Below are positions 1 to 46,468 of a stretch of DNA of 64,000 bases, piece after piece; position 1 is the first letter of the stretch, and each line of letters starts with the position of its first letter. The position numbers were made by a program, and so were the translations under genes. This DNA is from Apostichopus japonicus. Lineage: Eukaryota; Echinodermata; Holothuroidea; Aspidochirotida; Stichopodidae. Location of the stretch: NCBI RefSeq assembly GCF_037975245.1, contig NC_092573.1, positions 9,142,501-9,206,500 of the forward strand, written 5' to 3'. The notes beneath the pieces were generated by a model. The model saw only the letters and a list, made by a program, of their open reading frames with translations. It was not told where the DNA came from and ran no database searches.

Positions 1-1198
1 CTTTACCGTTTTGCCTACTTAGCATATGCCACCAAGACTTCAGATTTTTAACGTCTTGTCAAGATTTTAGCAATTGTGCAAAACGGTAATATTCAATCTG
101 TTGATGTTTTTCAACGTGTGTCAGTCGCCAATGTACATGTTTACATTCTATGCGTGTCCGTTAGATGTGTATTTTTGTTTATCATGAAATAGTTACATTA
201 CTTTTATTCTGTGAAGATATAGCATAAAGTCACTTTTCACTTAATTTGACTTTCATTTGACCTTTCAGTCTAAATGTTCGTGACAAACACAAGTTTTCAT
301 ACAGGCGCCGCATTCCTACCAAGTTTTCAGAATATCGAAAGAGCCGTTTAGGAAGGAGTTTGTCACAGAAAATTGCGGTAAAACGTACATGTCACATTTG
401 ACCTCAGTTATCATGGTAACCAGATACTTTGATAGAACTTGACAGGTCGATTATAAGTTTCAAGGTCATATTTCAATTCAAAATTATCGCAATCAATCAC
501 TTTTCAATTAATTTGTCCTTTGACCTCTGACCATTAATTTTTCGTTCAGAAAGTCTACCGAGCACAAGACCGTATCATAAAAAACCTGTTTACTTCAGTT
601 GGAAGAAAATCCACAGACTACTCAAGGAAGAGCTACATTGATATAGAATGAATTGATAGATCTATACTTTTATTTTGCAGCAATATTTGATTTCGACGAC
701 TCTTTCTTCGTAAATAGCTAGTAGACTGACAAACTGTACTGAATTAAGGTTTAATGAACTCAAACATTGAAAATACACTTAGCTTTCAGCATGGGTATGT
801 AAACCGCGAAGGACAAAGTACATAAGTTATATGCCATAGAGATATCATAATTTCTAGCATATCATAATTATTGCAAGATCATGATACAACACATCTCTTT
901 TATTGACTTATGCAAATGCCAAATTTAAGGGAGTGACAACTCTAGTATAGTAAAACATGATCACAACTCCCTTCACGCCAATGGAACTCTCCATATTAAT
1001 GAAATAGTATAGTATAATATGTGGTGCAGGTATTGTGTAATGTTTAATGCGTCAAACGGTCTAAAGAGCTTCATATTCCGGAGTTTAATACACAAAGCAT
1101 TGACACAGTAGTGTACAATAATTTAGAATCTTGAGAAGTTCTTGTTTCCAGAATTGATACAATGCACTGCCTTATCGTATCAGAACAAAAAAATCGTA
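1..1198. other. Upstream flank of the receptor gene; no coding feature recognised
   Basis: No convincing ORF. Positions 3-14 and about 78-90 form a 12-bp inverted repeat (TTACCGTTTTGC and its complement), so about 3-90 could fold back as a small degenerate element end. Around 390-540 there are phrases such as CATGGTAACC and CAAGGTCA that resemble the minisatellite family at 11.3-13.5 kb. No TATA box or initiator was assigned with confidence, although the promoter of the receptor gene should lie here if 1199 is the true start codon. Confidence 0.4.
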
Positions 1199-19973
<18,775 letters not shown>

Positions 19974-20265
19974 ACGTCGAAAGTTTTCTAGATGTCTTGT
20001 TTATTTGGAACGTTTATGTAATTTCATTAGTATCCCTGGGTTCATCTGGTTCTTAATCAACTTTCAGAATTAGACATATTAAAAATGTCATTGCAACAAT
20101 AATTGACGATCGAACAATCGTCTAATTGTCCCAGAATTGTGCAGATAAAATATTTGTAGAGTAGAACTGCCGTATTGTTTATGAAGCATTTTCGATGACC
20201 AATCAAATCTTCACGGTTTTTCATCTCGCTTCTTTTATAATTCTTTAAATGTTAAACTTGCTGGT

Positions 20266-20275
20266 AATAAATAAA
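20266..20275 (+). terminator. Candidate poly(A) signals for a receptor 3' end
   Basis: Overlapping AATAAATAAA lies about 290 bp after the TAA at 19971-19973 and is followed by AT-rich sequence. If the exon at 19783 is terminal, this is the most likely polyadenylation signal. Motif match and position only. Confidence 0.4.
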
Positions 20276-21391
20276 TGAATGAAAATAATGTCCCGCGTAC
20301 TTTATATAAAAACATTTAACTTAATCGATACAGACTATATCACGTTTGTTTTCTTTTCTATGATTTTTTTTCACCACTGTTAAACCTTCGATAGGAGTCA
20401 ATAGAGAGCCCTCATTTTAATGATTTTAATACTCAAATCCGTATCGCGGTATATAGTAAACAATGTATATTGTTAAGTTCCAAACGCTCCAAGTCTCCGG
20501 AACAGAGAGGTTGGTTAGAAGATAAGTCGAAGGTAGAAACAGGAACACGCACTCCCCCAGGTTGTAAAGTAGGTCTCCTGCCCTCAGCCAAAATGATCGA
20601 ATGAAAAAAAACGACAGCATCCATAGCTCTTTCTCCTGACACCGGTCTCCCAACAAGATGCGACGCCGAATAGGCGTAAACACACAGACAGTGGACACAC
20701 AAAAAAGAGTAACTTTCACAATTTATATACCTCCGCACACGCAATAATAAATTACTGCCTTTAAACAAACGGCCCAGGTACTAAATTCTATCTTGTGGCG
20801 ATTTCCTGGTGAATTAAGTTAAAACAATGTAGAGCTTCTTTGAGATGTAACTCCTCTGCTTGGAAACTAATTTTGGAGTGACTTCCAAACTATCCCTAAT
20901 TTTGCCTTCCGAAAATGTGAAAGGAAATTTTAATTAGCAAGGCAACACCCGCTGCTTACAGATGTCTATACAAAATATTTTTACGCAAATACTCTACAAA
21001 TTAAACAAGTCCAAACAAAGCATATCATGGCGCTTAAATCCATTCATTCATTAAATTTCGGTGGGATTAACTAGCCGAGGTAAGGTTATCAATGTATCCA
21101 ATTAGCTTCTTTTTAACCGCACGAAATACAGCCTCTAGGATTGAACCGTGACAGAAAAGATGAGACAAATAGTCAAATTGTATCAGGTAGCATACGCCCA
21201 TTAAAAGCCTCCTCAAACCTCTTCACTCAGTGGTAAACAATTTTCCTACGCTGCTCATGGGAGGCCTAAAGGGGTCTAAAAATTGCCTCCCAGTGTTCTC
21301 ACCACATGTACTTCCATTCATGCTCTTCAACATGCAAGCCACAATAAACTAGATCATGATTGATAACAGGTCACAAAAGATGTTCTCCTGC
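20276..21391. other. Intergenic; no gene recognised
   Basis: Minus-strand ORFs at 20426-20768 show no family resemblance. No M4-like hydrophobic exon for the receptor was found here. The interval ends at the left arm of a large inverted repeat. Confidence 0.4.
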
Positions 21392-22410
21392 TAGTCAGGT
21401 GGCTTAGCAACAATTTTTAGGCTTAACGTTACAGGTCGGACAAAAGTACCAAATTTGGCATGGAGTTTCTTTTCGACCTATCTATCGATTTTATCCGTGG
21501 AACCCACTTTATCGGTTCCGATTTTTCAAGATGGCGGCCAAAATCCAAGATGGCCGCCAGAAAAAAAGGAAATGTCATATATCTGGCTGTAAAAATCAGA
21601 GATGAACAAATTAGGGGTCAATTCAGGTGTTTCCGGGGTCACTGAAACAGATGATGATCATGGCATGTTGCTTGAGTAACCCACTTCCAAGATGGCGGCC
21701 AAAATCCAAGATGGCCGCCAGAAAAAAACGAAATGTCATATATCTGGCTGTAAAAATCGGAGATGAACAAATGAGGGGTCAATTAAGGTGTTTCCGAGCT
21801 CACTGAAACAGATGATGGTCATGGTATGTTGCTTGGGCCACCCACTTCCAAGATGGCGGCCAGAATCCAAGATGGCCCCCTGGAAAAAAAAGGAAATTTT
21901 ATATATATTCAATCCCCAGACCCCCTGTGCCCTTTTCTGATCGGGACCATCAAACCTTCCGTCCTCAAACGTGTAAATGAAACCGGGCTTGCACCCTGAC
22001 TATATGTTATGGCTGGTATTCTAATTGTGTCACTTTGGCTCAGGAAGCCACTTAGGACTTATTGGGGGACTTTGAGGTGTGATCGACCGTGGATAGACAT
22101 TGTCGCAAACCCGTTATTATATGGGAGTTACGAGTGTCATGTAAGACTGATTACATTGAGTCAACTATATAATAGGGTAACTTGAGGGAAAACAGACCAG
22201 GTGTGAATACCGACTCATTGAGAGATTTTGTAGGATTGTGCACCCTTTATAAACACAACGTCAATTGTGCGAACAAAACACGCTAAGTCAGGTCACTAGG
22301 CATCTGAGGTATTTAGGTCGTTCTTTTCGGACATGTACTACAGGTCTGCTATTAGGGAGGATCTCCAGGAAGACTTGTTGTCTGGTATAGACAAGCCCCC
22401 CCCCCCCCCC
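21392..22410 (+). repeat. Left arm of a ~1-kb inverted repeat, carrying a LINE 5' fragment
   Basis: The arm is a near-copy, in reverse orientation, of 24141-25150. From its outer end it holds TAGTCAGGTGGCTTAGCAAC, the 161-bp tandem repeats with AAGATGGCGGC, a segment ending CCGTTATTATATGGGAGTT, and then sequence whose + strand encodes MYYRSAIREDLQEDLLSGID, a LINE ORF2 linker. It ends in a C run at 22396-22410. A diverged second copy of 22245-22315 follows the C run at 22411-22476. Minor differences between arms include CAATTTTTAGGCTT versus CTTTAACGTT near the outer end. Confidence 0.9.
21520..21900. repeat. 161-bp tandem repeat with YY1-like CAAGATGGCGGCC motifs
   Basis: About 2.4 units with period 161 bp. 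CAAGATGGCGGCC is at about 21527, 21688 and 21849, each followed about 19 bp later by CAAGATGGCCGCC or a variant. Between them sit GTCATATATCTGGCTGTAAA, AGATGAACAAAT and GGGGTCAATT. The same array appears inverted at about 24660-25030. AAGATGGCGGC is the established YY1 core; binding here is inference. Confidence 0.9.
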
Positions 22411-22546
22411 TTCATAAACACATATCAATTCTGCGAACAACACACGCTAAGTCGGGTCACTAGTCATCTGAGGTCAACCAATGACACTAATAACCAAAAC
22501 AACAACAATAACAACCAATAACACCAATAATGAAGGCGTGAAACCA
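22411..22546. repeat. Junction between the left arm and the LINE tail
   Basis: A diverged second copy of the 22245-22315 segment (ATAAACACATATCAATTCTG) is followed by an AAC-rich low-complexity stretch (AACAACAATAACAACC) at about 22497-22520. That stretch could be the tail of one of the two LINE copies. Confidence 0.5.
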
Positions 22547-25150
22547 TTATTCCGACACCAACCGGACAAAGGGACACTCCAGCAAAAGGTGTTGCATAGT
22601 CCTAATGGCTTTACAGCCCACACAGGGACAAATCCCATAACCTAATCGCCACCTGACTAGGCGAAAATGGTTAGTGATGAGGACCCCATGTGCAATCCTC
22701 CTCGCGAAGTCCCGGAGACGGCTATCTAGTGACTTATAACACAGAACACCACACATCTGGAGAGATGGCGGTTTGGCAAGCCGAGTGGGCCACGTTAAGC
22801 AGAACATCTGGACCACCCTCCTCTTTGATTCTACAAAGTGAGTCACTAATCTGAGTATACACCCCGAAGAGCGTGTCGCCTTTGGCCGGTTATTGGAAAA
22901 GGATCCGGGCCAGTAGTGGCGAAAAAGAAAATCACCCCAGAACCAAACAAGGCAAACGAGGGATTCTCAAACGCAACGAAAAAACCTTTCAAAAGGAGAA
23001 AGCGCAGTTAAGATGGTAGGTGGACCAAACCATGCCCACCCGCTCAAGGGGGTCTTTTACAGAACGGTCCTTTTGAGAAGGTTTGGTTTGCACGTTCCCC
23101 AAATGAAATAAAAAATGATCCTCTCCAATCGTACCAAGGAATAACCTGGTGCAGCGATCACCGTACCAGGATACCGAAGGAGAGGAAAAAATAAAACGAT
23201 TGACAACTGTAACCTTCCCATGGAGGAAGAGTCACCTCCGATTGAATGTGTCGAGCCTTGCCTCCACCTGATCAGCCTTCTCTTCCTAAGTGGTGGCCTC
23301 TGGGGCACCATAACCTAGCCAGATGCCGATTACCCTGATCATGACATCTGACCAAGTAGCATCGAACGGGAGGGATTGGCCACGCCAACCTCCTGAATGC
23401 AGCCCTTTGGTCTTGGACTTGTTAAGTCTGGCACCATAGCCTCTTAGAAGGTGGCCAAAACCTTCGAAAAAGGCTTGAAGGAGACAAGGTCCGACACAAT
23501 ACAAGTGACGTCATCGGCATATTGCACGCATTTAACTCTAGCCCCACCCGGTCGGTACATTGAAAGGTCGAAACCCCAAGCATCTGTCCAGCGAGGTACT
23601 GAGCATTTCGCTGAAGAGAATATACAACAACGGGGAGAGGGGACAACCCTGACGGACTCCCCTTCGAACCGGGGAGGGACCAGAAGTAAATCCGTTAACA
23701 GTGACCATGCTCGTGACGTCCTTATATAGTAACGAGAACCAACGAATAAACACTGAGTTCAATCCGAAGGACTCGCACAGCGTAAGTCTGGAGAGGACCT
23801 ACAATATCCGGCATCACATTCGCTAAGCGATTTCCTAATGCTTTGGCCAGGATTTTGTAGTCCAGATTTAACAGCGTTATTGTACGCCTATTAGGGTCCA
23901 AAGGGTCTCCCGACTTTGGGAGGAGAACAATATTTCCAGCCCTCTGTGTTTGGCTCATGTAATTCAACTGGAAAGCGGTAGAGAACACGTCTCTAAAGTC
24001 CCCACCGAGAACCTTCCAGAAGTCCTATATAACTCAGCAGGGAGGCCATCAGGACCGGGGACTTTCCCTTCTTCATCGCTGCTACCGCTGTCCAGAGCTC
24101 ACCAACGGAGAGATTCGAAGCCAAGCTATCGTTTTACTATGGAGGGGGGGGGGTGGGCTTGTCTATACCAGACAACAAGTTTTCCTGGAGATCCTCGCTA
24201 ATAGCAGACCTGTAGTACATGTCCGAAAAGAACGACCTAAATACCTCAGATGCCTAGTGACCTGACTTAGCGTGTTTTGTTCGCACAATTGACGTTGTGT
24301 TTATAAAGGGTGCACAATCCTACAAAATCTCTCAATGAGTCGGTATTCACACCTGGTCTGTTTTCCCTCAAGTTACCCTATTATATAGTTGACTCAATGT
24401 AATCAGTCTTACATGACACTCGTAACTCCCATATAATAACGGGTTTGCGACAGTGTCTATCCACGGTCGATCACACCTCAAAGTCCCCCAATAAGTCCTA
24501 AGTGGCTTCCTGAGCCAAAGTGACACAATTAGAATACCAGCCATAACATATAGTCAGGGTGCAAGCCCGGTTTCATTTACACGTTTGAGGACGGAAGGTT
24601 TGATGGTCCCGATCAGAAAAGGGCACAGGGGGTCTGGGGATTGAATATATATAAAATTTCCTTTTTTTCCAGGGGGCCATCTTGGATTCTGGCCGCCATC
24701 TTGGAAGTGGGTGGCCCAAGCAACATACCATGACCATCATCTGTTTCAGTGAGCTCGGAAACACCTTAATTGACCCCTCATTTGTTCATCTCCGATTTTT
24801 ACAGCCAGATATATGACATTTCGTTTTTTTCTGGCGGCCATCTTGGATTTTGGCCGCCATCTTGGAAGTGGGTTACTCAAGCAACATGCCATGATCATCA
24901 TCTGTTTCAGTGACCCCGGAAACACCTGAATTGACCCCTCATTTGTTCATCTCTGATTTTTACAGCCAGATATATGACATTTCCTTTTTTTCTGGCGGCC
25001 ATCTTGGATTTTGGCCGCCATCTTGAAAAATCGGAACCGATAAAGTGGGTTCCACGGATAAAATCAATAGATAGGTCGAAAAGAAACTCCATGCCAAATT
25101 TGGTACTTTTGTCCGGCCGGTAACGTTAAAGTTGCTAAGCCACCTGACTA
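22547..25150 (-). mobile_element. Decayed non-LTR retrotransposon (L1/Tx1-type ORF2), minus strand
   Basis: Reading from high to low coordinate, the fragments are: a KKGKSPGPDGLPAELY motif (about 24020-24090); QRAGNIVLLPKSGDPLDPN with ITLLNLDYKILAKAL (about 23800-23960), RT motifs of L1-like elements; VNGFTSGPSPVRRGVRQGCP with LSPLLYILF (about 23600-23700); RYPGTVI...IFYFIWG near 23100-23190; and a C-terminal zinc-knuckle-like segment RIAHGVLITNHF with C..C....H..L.CP (22547-22700). These lie in different frames with stops between them, so the element is inactive. The 5' side continues into the right inverted arm (24141-25150). No host gene is implied. Confidence 0.88.
24141..25150 (-). repeat. 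Right arm of the ~1-kb inverted repeat
   Basis: Reverse complement of 21392-22410. It contains the LINE ORF2 linker (minus strand FFSDMYYRSAIREDLQENLL), an upstream segment and the 161-bp YY1-motif array. In minus-strand orientation the array lies upstream of LINE coding sequence, the expected place for a 5' UTR. Confidence 0.9.
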
Positions 25151-27095
25151 TGCTGCTTTTTGACACTTTTCCTGAAGGAGAACAATCGAGCGGATGGATA
25201 TAGACTCTAATAGGAGTATGCCACTGGCACTAAGCAGCTTAAAACATTAGAACAGTATATCACCTTAATCGAAGCAACGATTACCAATATGACATAGAAT
25301 TGACACTATAAATACACAGCTTGTTAAGAAAGCTATTTTGGCAGTTGCAAAAACTATTGGGAAATGAGCCAAGAAAAGAGATAGTTAGATTTGTTTTGGA
25401 ATTAGCTCCTGTTGAGAAAGAAAAGTTAATGGAAAACTTATGGTTAGCTTGACTTAATATCAAAACAGTAATTACTAAGAACAAAGCTGCCTAAGTGATA
25501 ATGCTACAATCATATTCAGTGTTAATAGAGAGCAATTTAAACAATTAATGTGTAAGCTAGAATTCCGATGAAAAATAATTAAAGAAACATTCTGGTAGCT
25601 AAAGTGAATTGCTAAGTAAAAATTAAATTTTATGCAAGTATAGGTATAAACCGAATCCTCAAAGCATTTGGTATGACAAAGATAAAATTGTCATAACTTT
25701 GATTGTATTTTGTGAATGTATCTGGCAGCATTATAATGAATGATATCATAATGGCAAATTAAGCTGAAAGTTTTGTTTTCTTAAATAATAGTTAACTCTC
25801 TTTACACAAAGGAAATAACATTCTATACTATAGTTGCATATTGATGACATTCCCAAATACCGTGAACATCGACAGCTGAATAAACATTCCAAATGTATCG
25901 GAATTCAATGATAAATCTTGCAACAAGGAAATATTAATATAAAAGTAAAGCTTTAAAGTAAAGAATACATTTTGTTGTGACATTACAGATCACCTATACT
26001 GGGATCCATTCTAGGGAAGACTGGAGGTTTAAGCCAGTCAAATAAGTTCCATTCAATCACCCACATCTTGAGTTAGGGACTGATACCGAGATACATGCAA
26101 GTGTCTTCACAGTGTGAAGCATTAGATTAACCCTTTATCCCTTTATTATTACGAATTTGGAGTCACAAAAAGATGAAGAAAAAGAAAAAGATGATGAGTG
26201 TAAATTTATCTGATCTGTCTATTATGACAAAACTGACTTACTAGTTTTCAAATTGCACCTCTGTGCATATTGTGTAATCGACAGAAAAAGTGAAATTCGT
26301 ACATGCAGTTTAGAAAATTTGTCTCTAATCCTTTCAAGACACTTTATATAGCCACAATAAGAGATCAAGCTATACTAGCAAAAGACCAAGACAACACTGG
26401 ACAGTCCTTCATATAGGCTTCAATCGTATCGTAGTTTTATAACGATAAAGTTTCAAAGAACTTTAACTTATATATTCTTCACAAGGTGGCCGACTGATAA
26501 AAACCTATACGGATAACCTCACCTGATAATCTGAACGTTCGTTTAACGTTACATTGACAAAAGCTGAGACAAAAACTAGAACTGCTCCTTGTGATATCAG
26601 AAAATAAGCAATGTATGCAACGTTGACAAGTGTTATTTAAATTTTATTATGTCTTTTTAATGCCTTAAGAATTCTCTTGAGGCACTGAAGTAAAAGGCAA
26701 CATGATCCTACATATTTGCATCTTTATTTTGTGTATAGTTTTGTGACGGTTTTTGTTTTTTCATTATTCCCTTCTCAACCGAGCATTCCTCCCTCCATGT
26801 ACCGATTATTATTATTATTATCATTGGTTTATTGTTTTAAATTACGAATGTTAAAAATTGTAAGATTTAGAAGGTTATGAAAGCGCTTTGTTTATTTTCT
26901 TGAAACGGTACCAAGTTTATGACGACAAAGTGAAACTTGTCAAGGACTTTCCATTAACCGTATATGCACAGTCCACCACCACCAACAACAGGGCGATTAA
27001 GGAGTGATGAAAAATCAACATACTGTTGGAACCTCTTTTTTTGTATATTAACCAAGCTGATGTTTCTTCAAAAGTATGACCTCTCAACTGACTTT

Positions 27096-27592
27096 CCTGT
27101 TTGGATTTAGTTTTGTTTTGATTTATTGCTAAAGTAATATATTGAATGTAAACACAGGGTAATTCTAGTATGATCGATATTTTCATCAAATATTGTGTTA
27201 CGTTCATGACGTGAAACCCAATAACCCATGAAATCCTGAGTTAGTTTGGTTTTTAGGACAAAGTAATTAAGGCATGTTGTTTTATAGAGTATAATTTGCT
27301 GCCCTCCAAAACACTACGTGACTGCGTAGAGCCACATTGTTTATTCCTGTTTTTGATTTAGTTTTGTTTTGATTTATTGCTAAAGTAATATATTGAATGT
27401 AAACACAGGGTAATTCTAGTATAATTGATATTTTCATAAAGTATTGTGTTACGTTCATGACGTGAAACCCAATAACCCATGAAATCCTGAGTTTAGTTTT
27501 TAGGACAAAGTAATTAAGGCATGTTGTTTTATAGAGTATAATTTGCTGCCCTCCAAAACACTACGTGACTGCGTAGAGCCAAATTGTTTATC
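27096..27592. repeat. Tandem direct duplication, period about 250 bp
   Basis: Two near-identical copies, 27096-27345 and 27346-27592, share TTTAGTTTTGTTTTGATTTA, TTACGTTCATGACGTGAAAC and ACACTACGTGACTGCGTAGA. The second copy differs by small indels. The ORF starting at 27543 begins in the end of copy 2 and is probably chance. Confidence 0.9.
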
Positions 27593-29749
27593 ACTTTCCA
27601 CTGTTAATCTGGGGGAGAAGCGGCAGGATGTCTTTAAATTTCAAAAGCGATTTTATGTTGTTGCACTTTCAACTTTAAAGCAATTATTATGTTGTGCCGG
27701 CATCGGAATGTCCTCCATCATTCCAGCGGATGAACAGCAGAGCAACATATTCAGCCAGTTGGGACAATTTTCCAATGTTGTTACCACTATATACTGTCCT
27801 TCTGATATTTTGCCTTTAATCAACTGTACTGACAGTAAGTCTGAACACTTTAGAAACTTTATCTGATAGACACATGATATTCATACTGTTCAACCGTCAG
27901 TAATAGTGCTTAGAAGCATGATATGAATGTATAACTTTAAAAAAAGTGTCCCAACCTGGCGATATATTTCATTTACGAATCAGCATGGACATAATGTTAA
28001 TGGCAGATGTTCCGGTATAACACCCAGAATTCCGCTGACCTTCTGTTAATAATTTCTTTAATTTGAAATTCAACTTCACATGTCCGGGTGTGTCATTGAT
28101 TTGTCTGCTCTGTTTTAATGTTTTTTAAAGGAGGAATAAACTCAAAGAATGATTTAAGTTATTCTTGGGCAGGAATATATGCAGATTATAAAAATCAACA
28201 CCATTTTCCACAAAATACAATCATTTTCCAGATATGATCCAAAGTTTGAAGGCCTATGGGAGCAGCCATATTTGATCAATTTTTTTTTAAAAACCACCGC
28301 TTTCAAGCCGGAAGTGACTTTTTCGATTCACTTTCGATTTTCTGTTGTCAACTTACAGCAGAAAATAATATTCGTGACCATTGATTTTGTTCTCAATATA
28401 AATGCGTATTTACTTTCTTGTAAATTATTATTGTCGTGTTTTTTCTTTTTCAATCGATATAATTTGTTTCATTGCTTAAAAAGAATAAAATACGGCCGGG
28501 AAGAAATACTCTTACTCTCGATAAGATCGTCATCGTTCCGCGAAAAAAAAAAAAAAAAACGATAAGCAACTAGAAATGTACCTCGAAGAAACGAAGTTCT
28601 AACCTCGATTTCACTGTTTCATGTAGAATATTAACAGTGTTGACACTGAACCAGTAGGTAAATACGCTGAAAGGACGTATGTATAACCTGGTTGGTTGTT
28701 CCCTGTATTCCTTCATATAACATTAAAACCAAGCAATACACGCGTGTACTTTGAAAATATATATGAGATATATTAAGGAAAACTTACCCGGTGAAAAAAT
28801 TATATTTCTGGTTGAGTTATTCAGTTATTTGCCATATTCTGAATCTATATATGATTGAAAAACAAGTTTCCTCTAAATAATTGGCAATTATACAGTTATA
28901 TATACGTTTAGCTATTGCTGTGCCATGATTGGTTCTTTTCGATTTTACGTCACGTAACAAACAATACATACTGCGGTGATATGCACTGCATATGTGCACT
29001 GTGAACACAGGAAATATATTAAGCAACACAATCGTCTTCCCTTACTTAGTTATTGCACATTACGTTACAATTCTATTATAAACTTGGCAATTATTCGGCA
29101 TTAGATACGTATATTGTTTCTTTTCAATACTTTTTAAGATAGAGGCACTTAAACCAAAGAACTTAACTTGTCTACTCTCAACCTCAAGTCTCTTTACATC
29201 GAGACTGTAATTGTATGATCATGACAATGTTCTACGTCCCGTGATTATCACGAGTCCGTTTGAAAGCCGGAAAAGAAACTACATATTATATGTAGCCGAA
29301 AGTCAGAGAAGAAGCGACCGATACATTTTGTCTTTAAGTAAAGTCACACTGGGACGAAAACCAGACCACTTAACTGATCCACTCGCAATCAAGCCCAGAT
29401 CCTTGGGAAATGACAATGTAGACATTATGAAATGCCATTGACAAACGAATTTCCTAATACGTTAAACGGAATGATCAAACACAAAACGCTTCTATATAGT
29501 TCTGCATATGGGATTAATCAATTACAATAACAAGTGATCATCATTAATAGAATTATTGTTCTTCTTGTTTGCGTCCAAAAAACAAAGGGGGGGGGGGGGG
29601 GTGAAAGAGGTGGTCGTTTCAGTTAACAGCTATGGCACCATGTCGTGTATGTTAATCATAAAATATAACTTAAATTCGGAAAATATTATACAACTTAAGC
29701 CATATATTAACTCATGGGAACGTAAAAGAAAGGAAAGACTTTATTTTGC

Positions 29750-29822
29750 TGGGAACGGGATTCGAACCAGAGACCCCACGGTAATAAGGCCAGTGCTCTA
29801 CCAACAGAGCTATCTAGGGTTT
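29750..29822 (-). repeat. tRNA-like relic, probable SINE head
   Basis: On the minus strand a D-arm-like AGCTCTGTTGGTAGAGC and a T-arm/box B GGTTCGAATCCCG are correctly spaced, preceded by CCTAGAT. The anticodon stem does not pair and the acceptor stem does not close, so this is not a functional tRNA gene. It looks like the tRNA-derived part of a SINE or a tRNA pseudogene. Confidence 0.6.
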
Positions 29823-30326
29823 AGTTGGTGGCTATCCCGATAAAGACAGTTGCTGAGGTGTCAGTCAGAAGTCACATCATTACTTGACAAACTATGGATA
29901 TTATACCATGTATAAATCAATACAAACCAGCACAGCGCGACAAGGAAGAACGTATACAAGAGAAATCCGTCTAAACATCAAAATTCAAGGTAAAATATAG
30001 AGATGAAGAGTTAAATAAAGTTGCTCCCATGCACCTGTTTATGTTAAACTTTAACTAAATCTGTTGTAACTACTAACATATGCCGAAAACATGTTTTGTT
30101 TGTTACTGAGAGTCACGTGTTTCTTGGAAGTCTTTTAACTGTCAGTACCTGGTAAATAAACTTAAGTTAATAATGACGTCCCATGAAAAGGTCATCATTG
30201 AAAAGATGTAAACAACTTCATGATCCAGGTATCCGGCTAAAATGGTTTAAAATTAAGGCATTCCAATTATTATTCCTATTTATTATCGAATAGGAGACCA
30301 ACACAGAACCATCAAGAAGTTATAAA

Positions 30327-45724
<15,398 letters not shown>

Positions 45725-45907
45725 GTCTAAGTATACAAAATGAAGTTACTGGTAGTAGTCTGTAGACTTGTTTAGATTAATAGTGATTTAATGTTAATTA
45801 ACTTCATGGAATATAAATTGACCCGACTGCATCTTCAGTGTGTCACATTAAATTAAATGCACTGTGAAAATTAACCCGTGAACAATGTAAGTTACTGATA
45901 CGAATCA

Positions 45908-45913
45908 AATAAA
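45908..45913 (+). terminator. Poly(A) signal of gene A
   Basis: AATAAA about 185 bp after the stop codon. Gene B has one at a similar distance after its stop. Confidence 0.65.
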
Positions 45914-46468
45914 ACGAAACAAGGATTATGCTCTAAAAACAAACTTGCGTTTGAATTTGAAGTTTAGTGTGTGTGCGTGAATGAGCAAGGAAACTTTGTA
46001 AACAAATTACTTGCATCCTATCCCTGCCTGCCCCATCCTGTCCAGCCCCATCCGCGTTTTTCTCGCATTACTATACACAAGTAAGTGGTGAAAGAGAGTA
46101 TGAAGACAAATATGATATTGAATCTACAAAATTCTGTATAGTTCGCACGCTTGAAGGAAGTTGGATATCGTCCAAGCAGACTGAAAACTACATCGGTTTC
46201 CTTATCAACTTACGAAGTTATTTTTCCGAAGGCGTTGGATTACAATTTTAAGAAACTTTCAGTTTTACGATAAGTTTTTCTATTCGTTTTAGAAACTGCA
46301 AAATTTATATGTTGAAGCCACACCCCCACTCCCCCACCCAAGTGAAGTTCTAAGGAGAATTGCAAAGTTTAGATGACATCCAGAAAATAATTGTTCGAGC
46401 CCTCACAGACTTTTACCAGCAACAATGATAACTAATACCACGTGTTTTTTAATCCCTTTGGTTAACTG

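Larger units (their letters stand above)
25151..30326. other. Intergenic between receptor and gene A; little recognised
   Basis: The region is AT-rich. Apart from a 250-bp tandem duplication (27096-27592), a 17-18 base A run at about 28542-28559, a guanine run at 29587-29600 and a tRNA-like relic (about 29750-29822), nothing was recognised. Plus-strand ORFs at 27543-27866 and 28179-28565 have no family match; the second contains a hydrophobic stretch considered and not accepted as receptor M4. Confidence 0.45.

Noticed and set aside
20426-20768. Two overlapping minus-strand ORFs of 97 and 111 codons
   Set aside because: No recognisable motif, both frames open equally, and no splice or poly(A) context.
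28179-28565. 128-codon + strand ORF ending in a lysine run
   Set aside because: It ends in a genomic A run and mostly encodes low-complexity hydrophobic sequence; only a weak M4 idea was kept as a low-interest finding.
29211-29441. 76-codon + strand ORF
   Set aside because: Single ORF with no start context, no family resemblance and no neighbouring exon signals.
29750-29822. Functional tRNA gene on the minus strand
   Set aside because: Box A and B look good but the anticodon and acceptor stems do not pair, so it is annotated as a relic.
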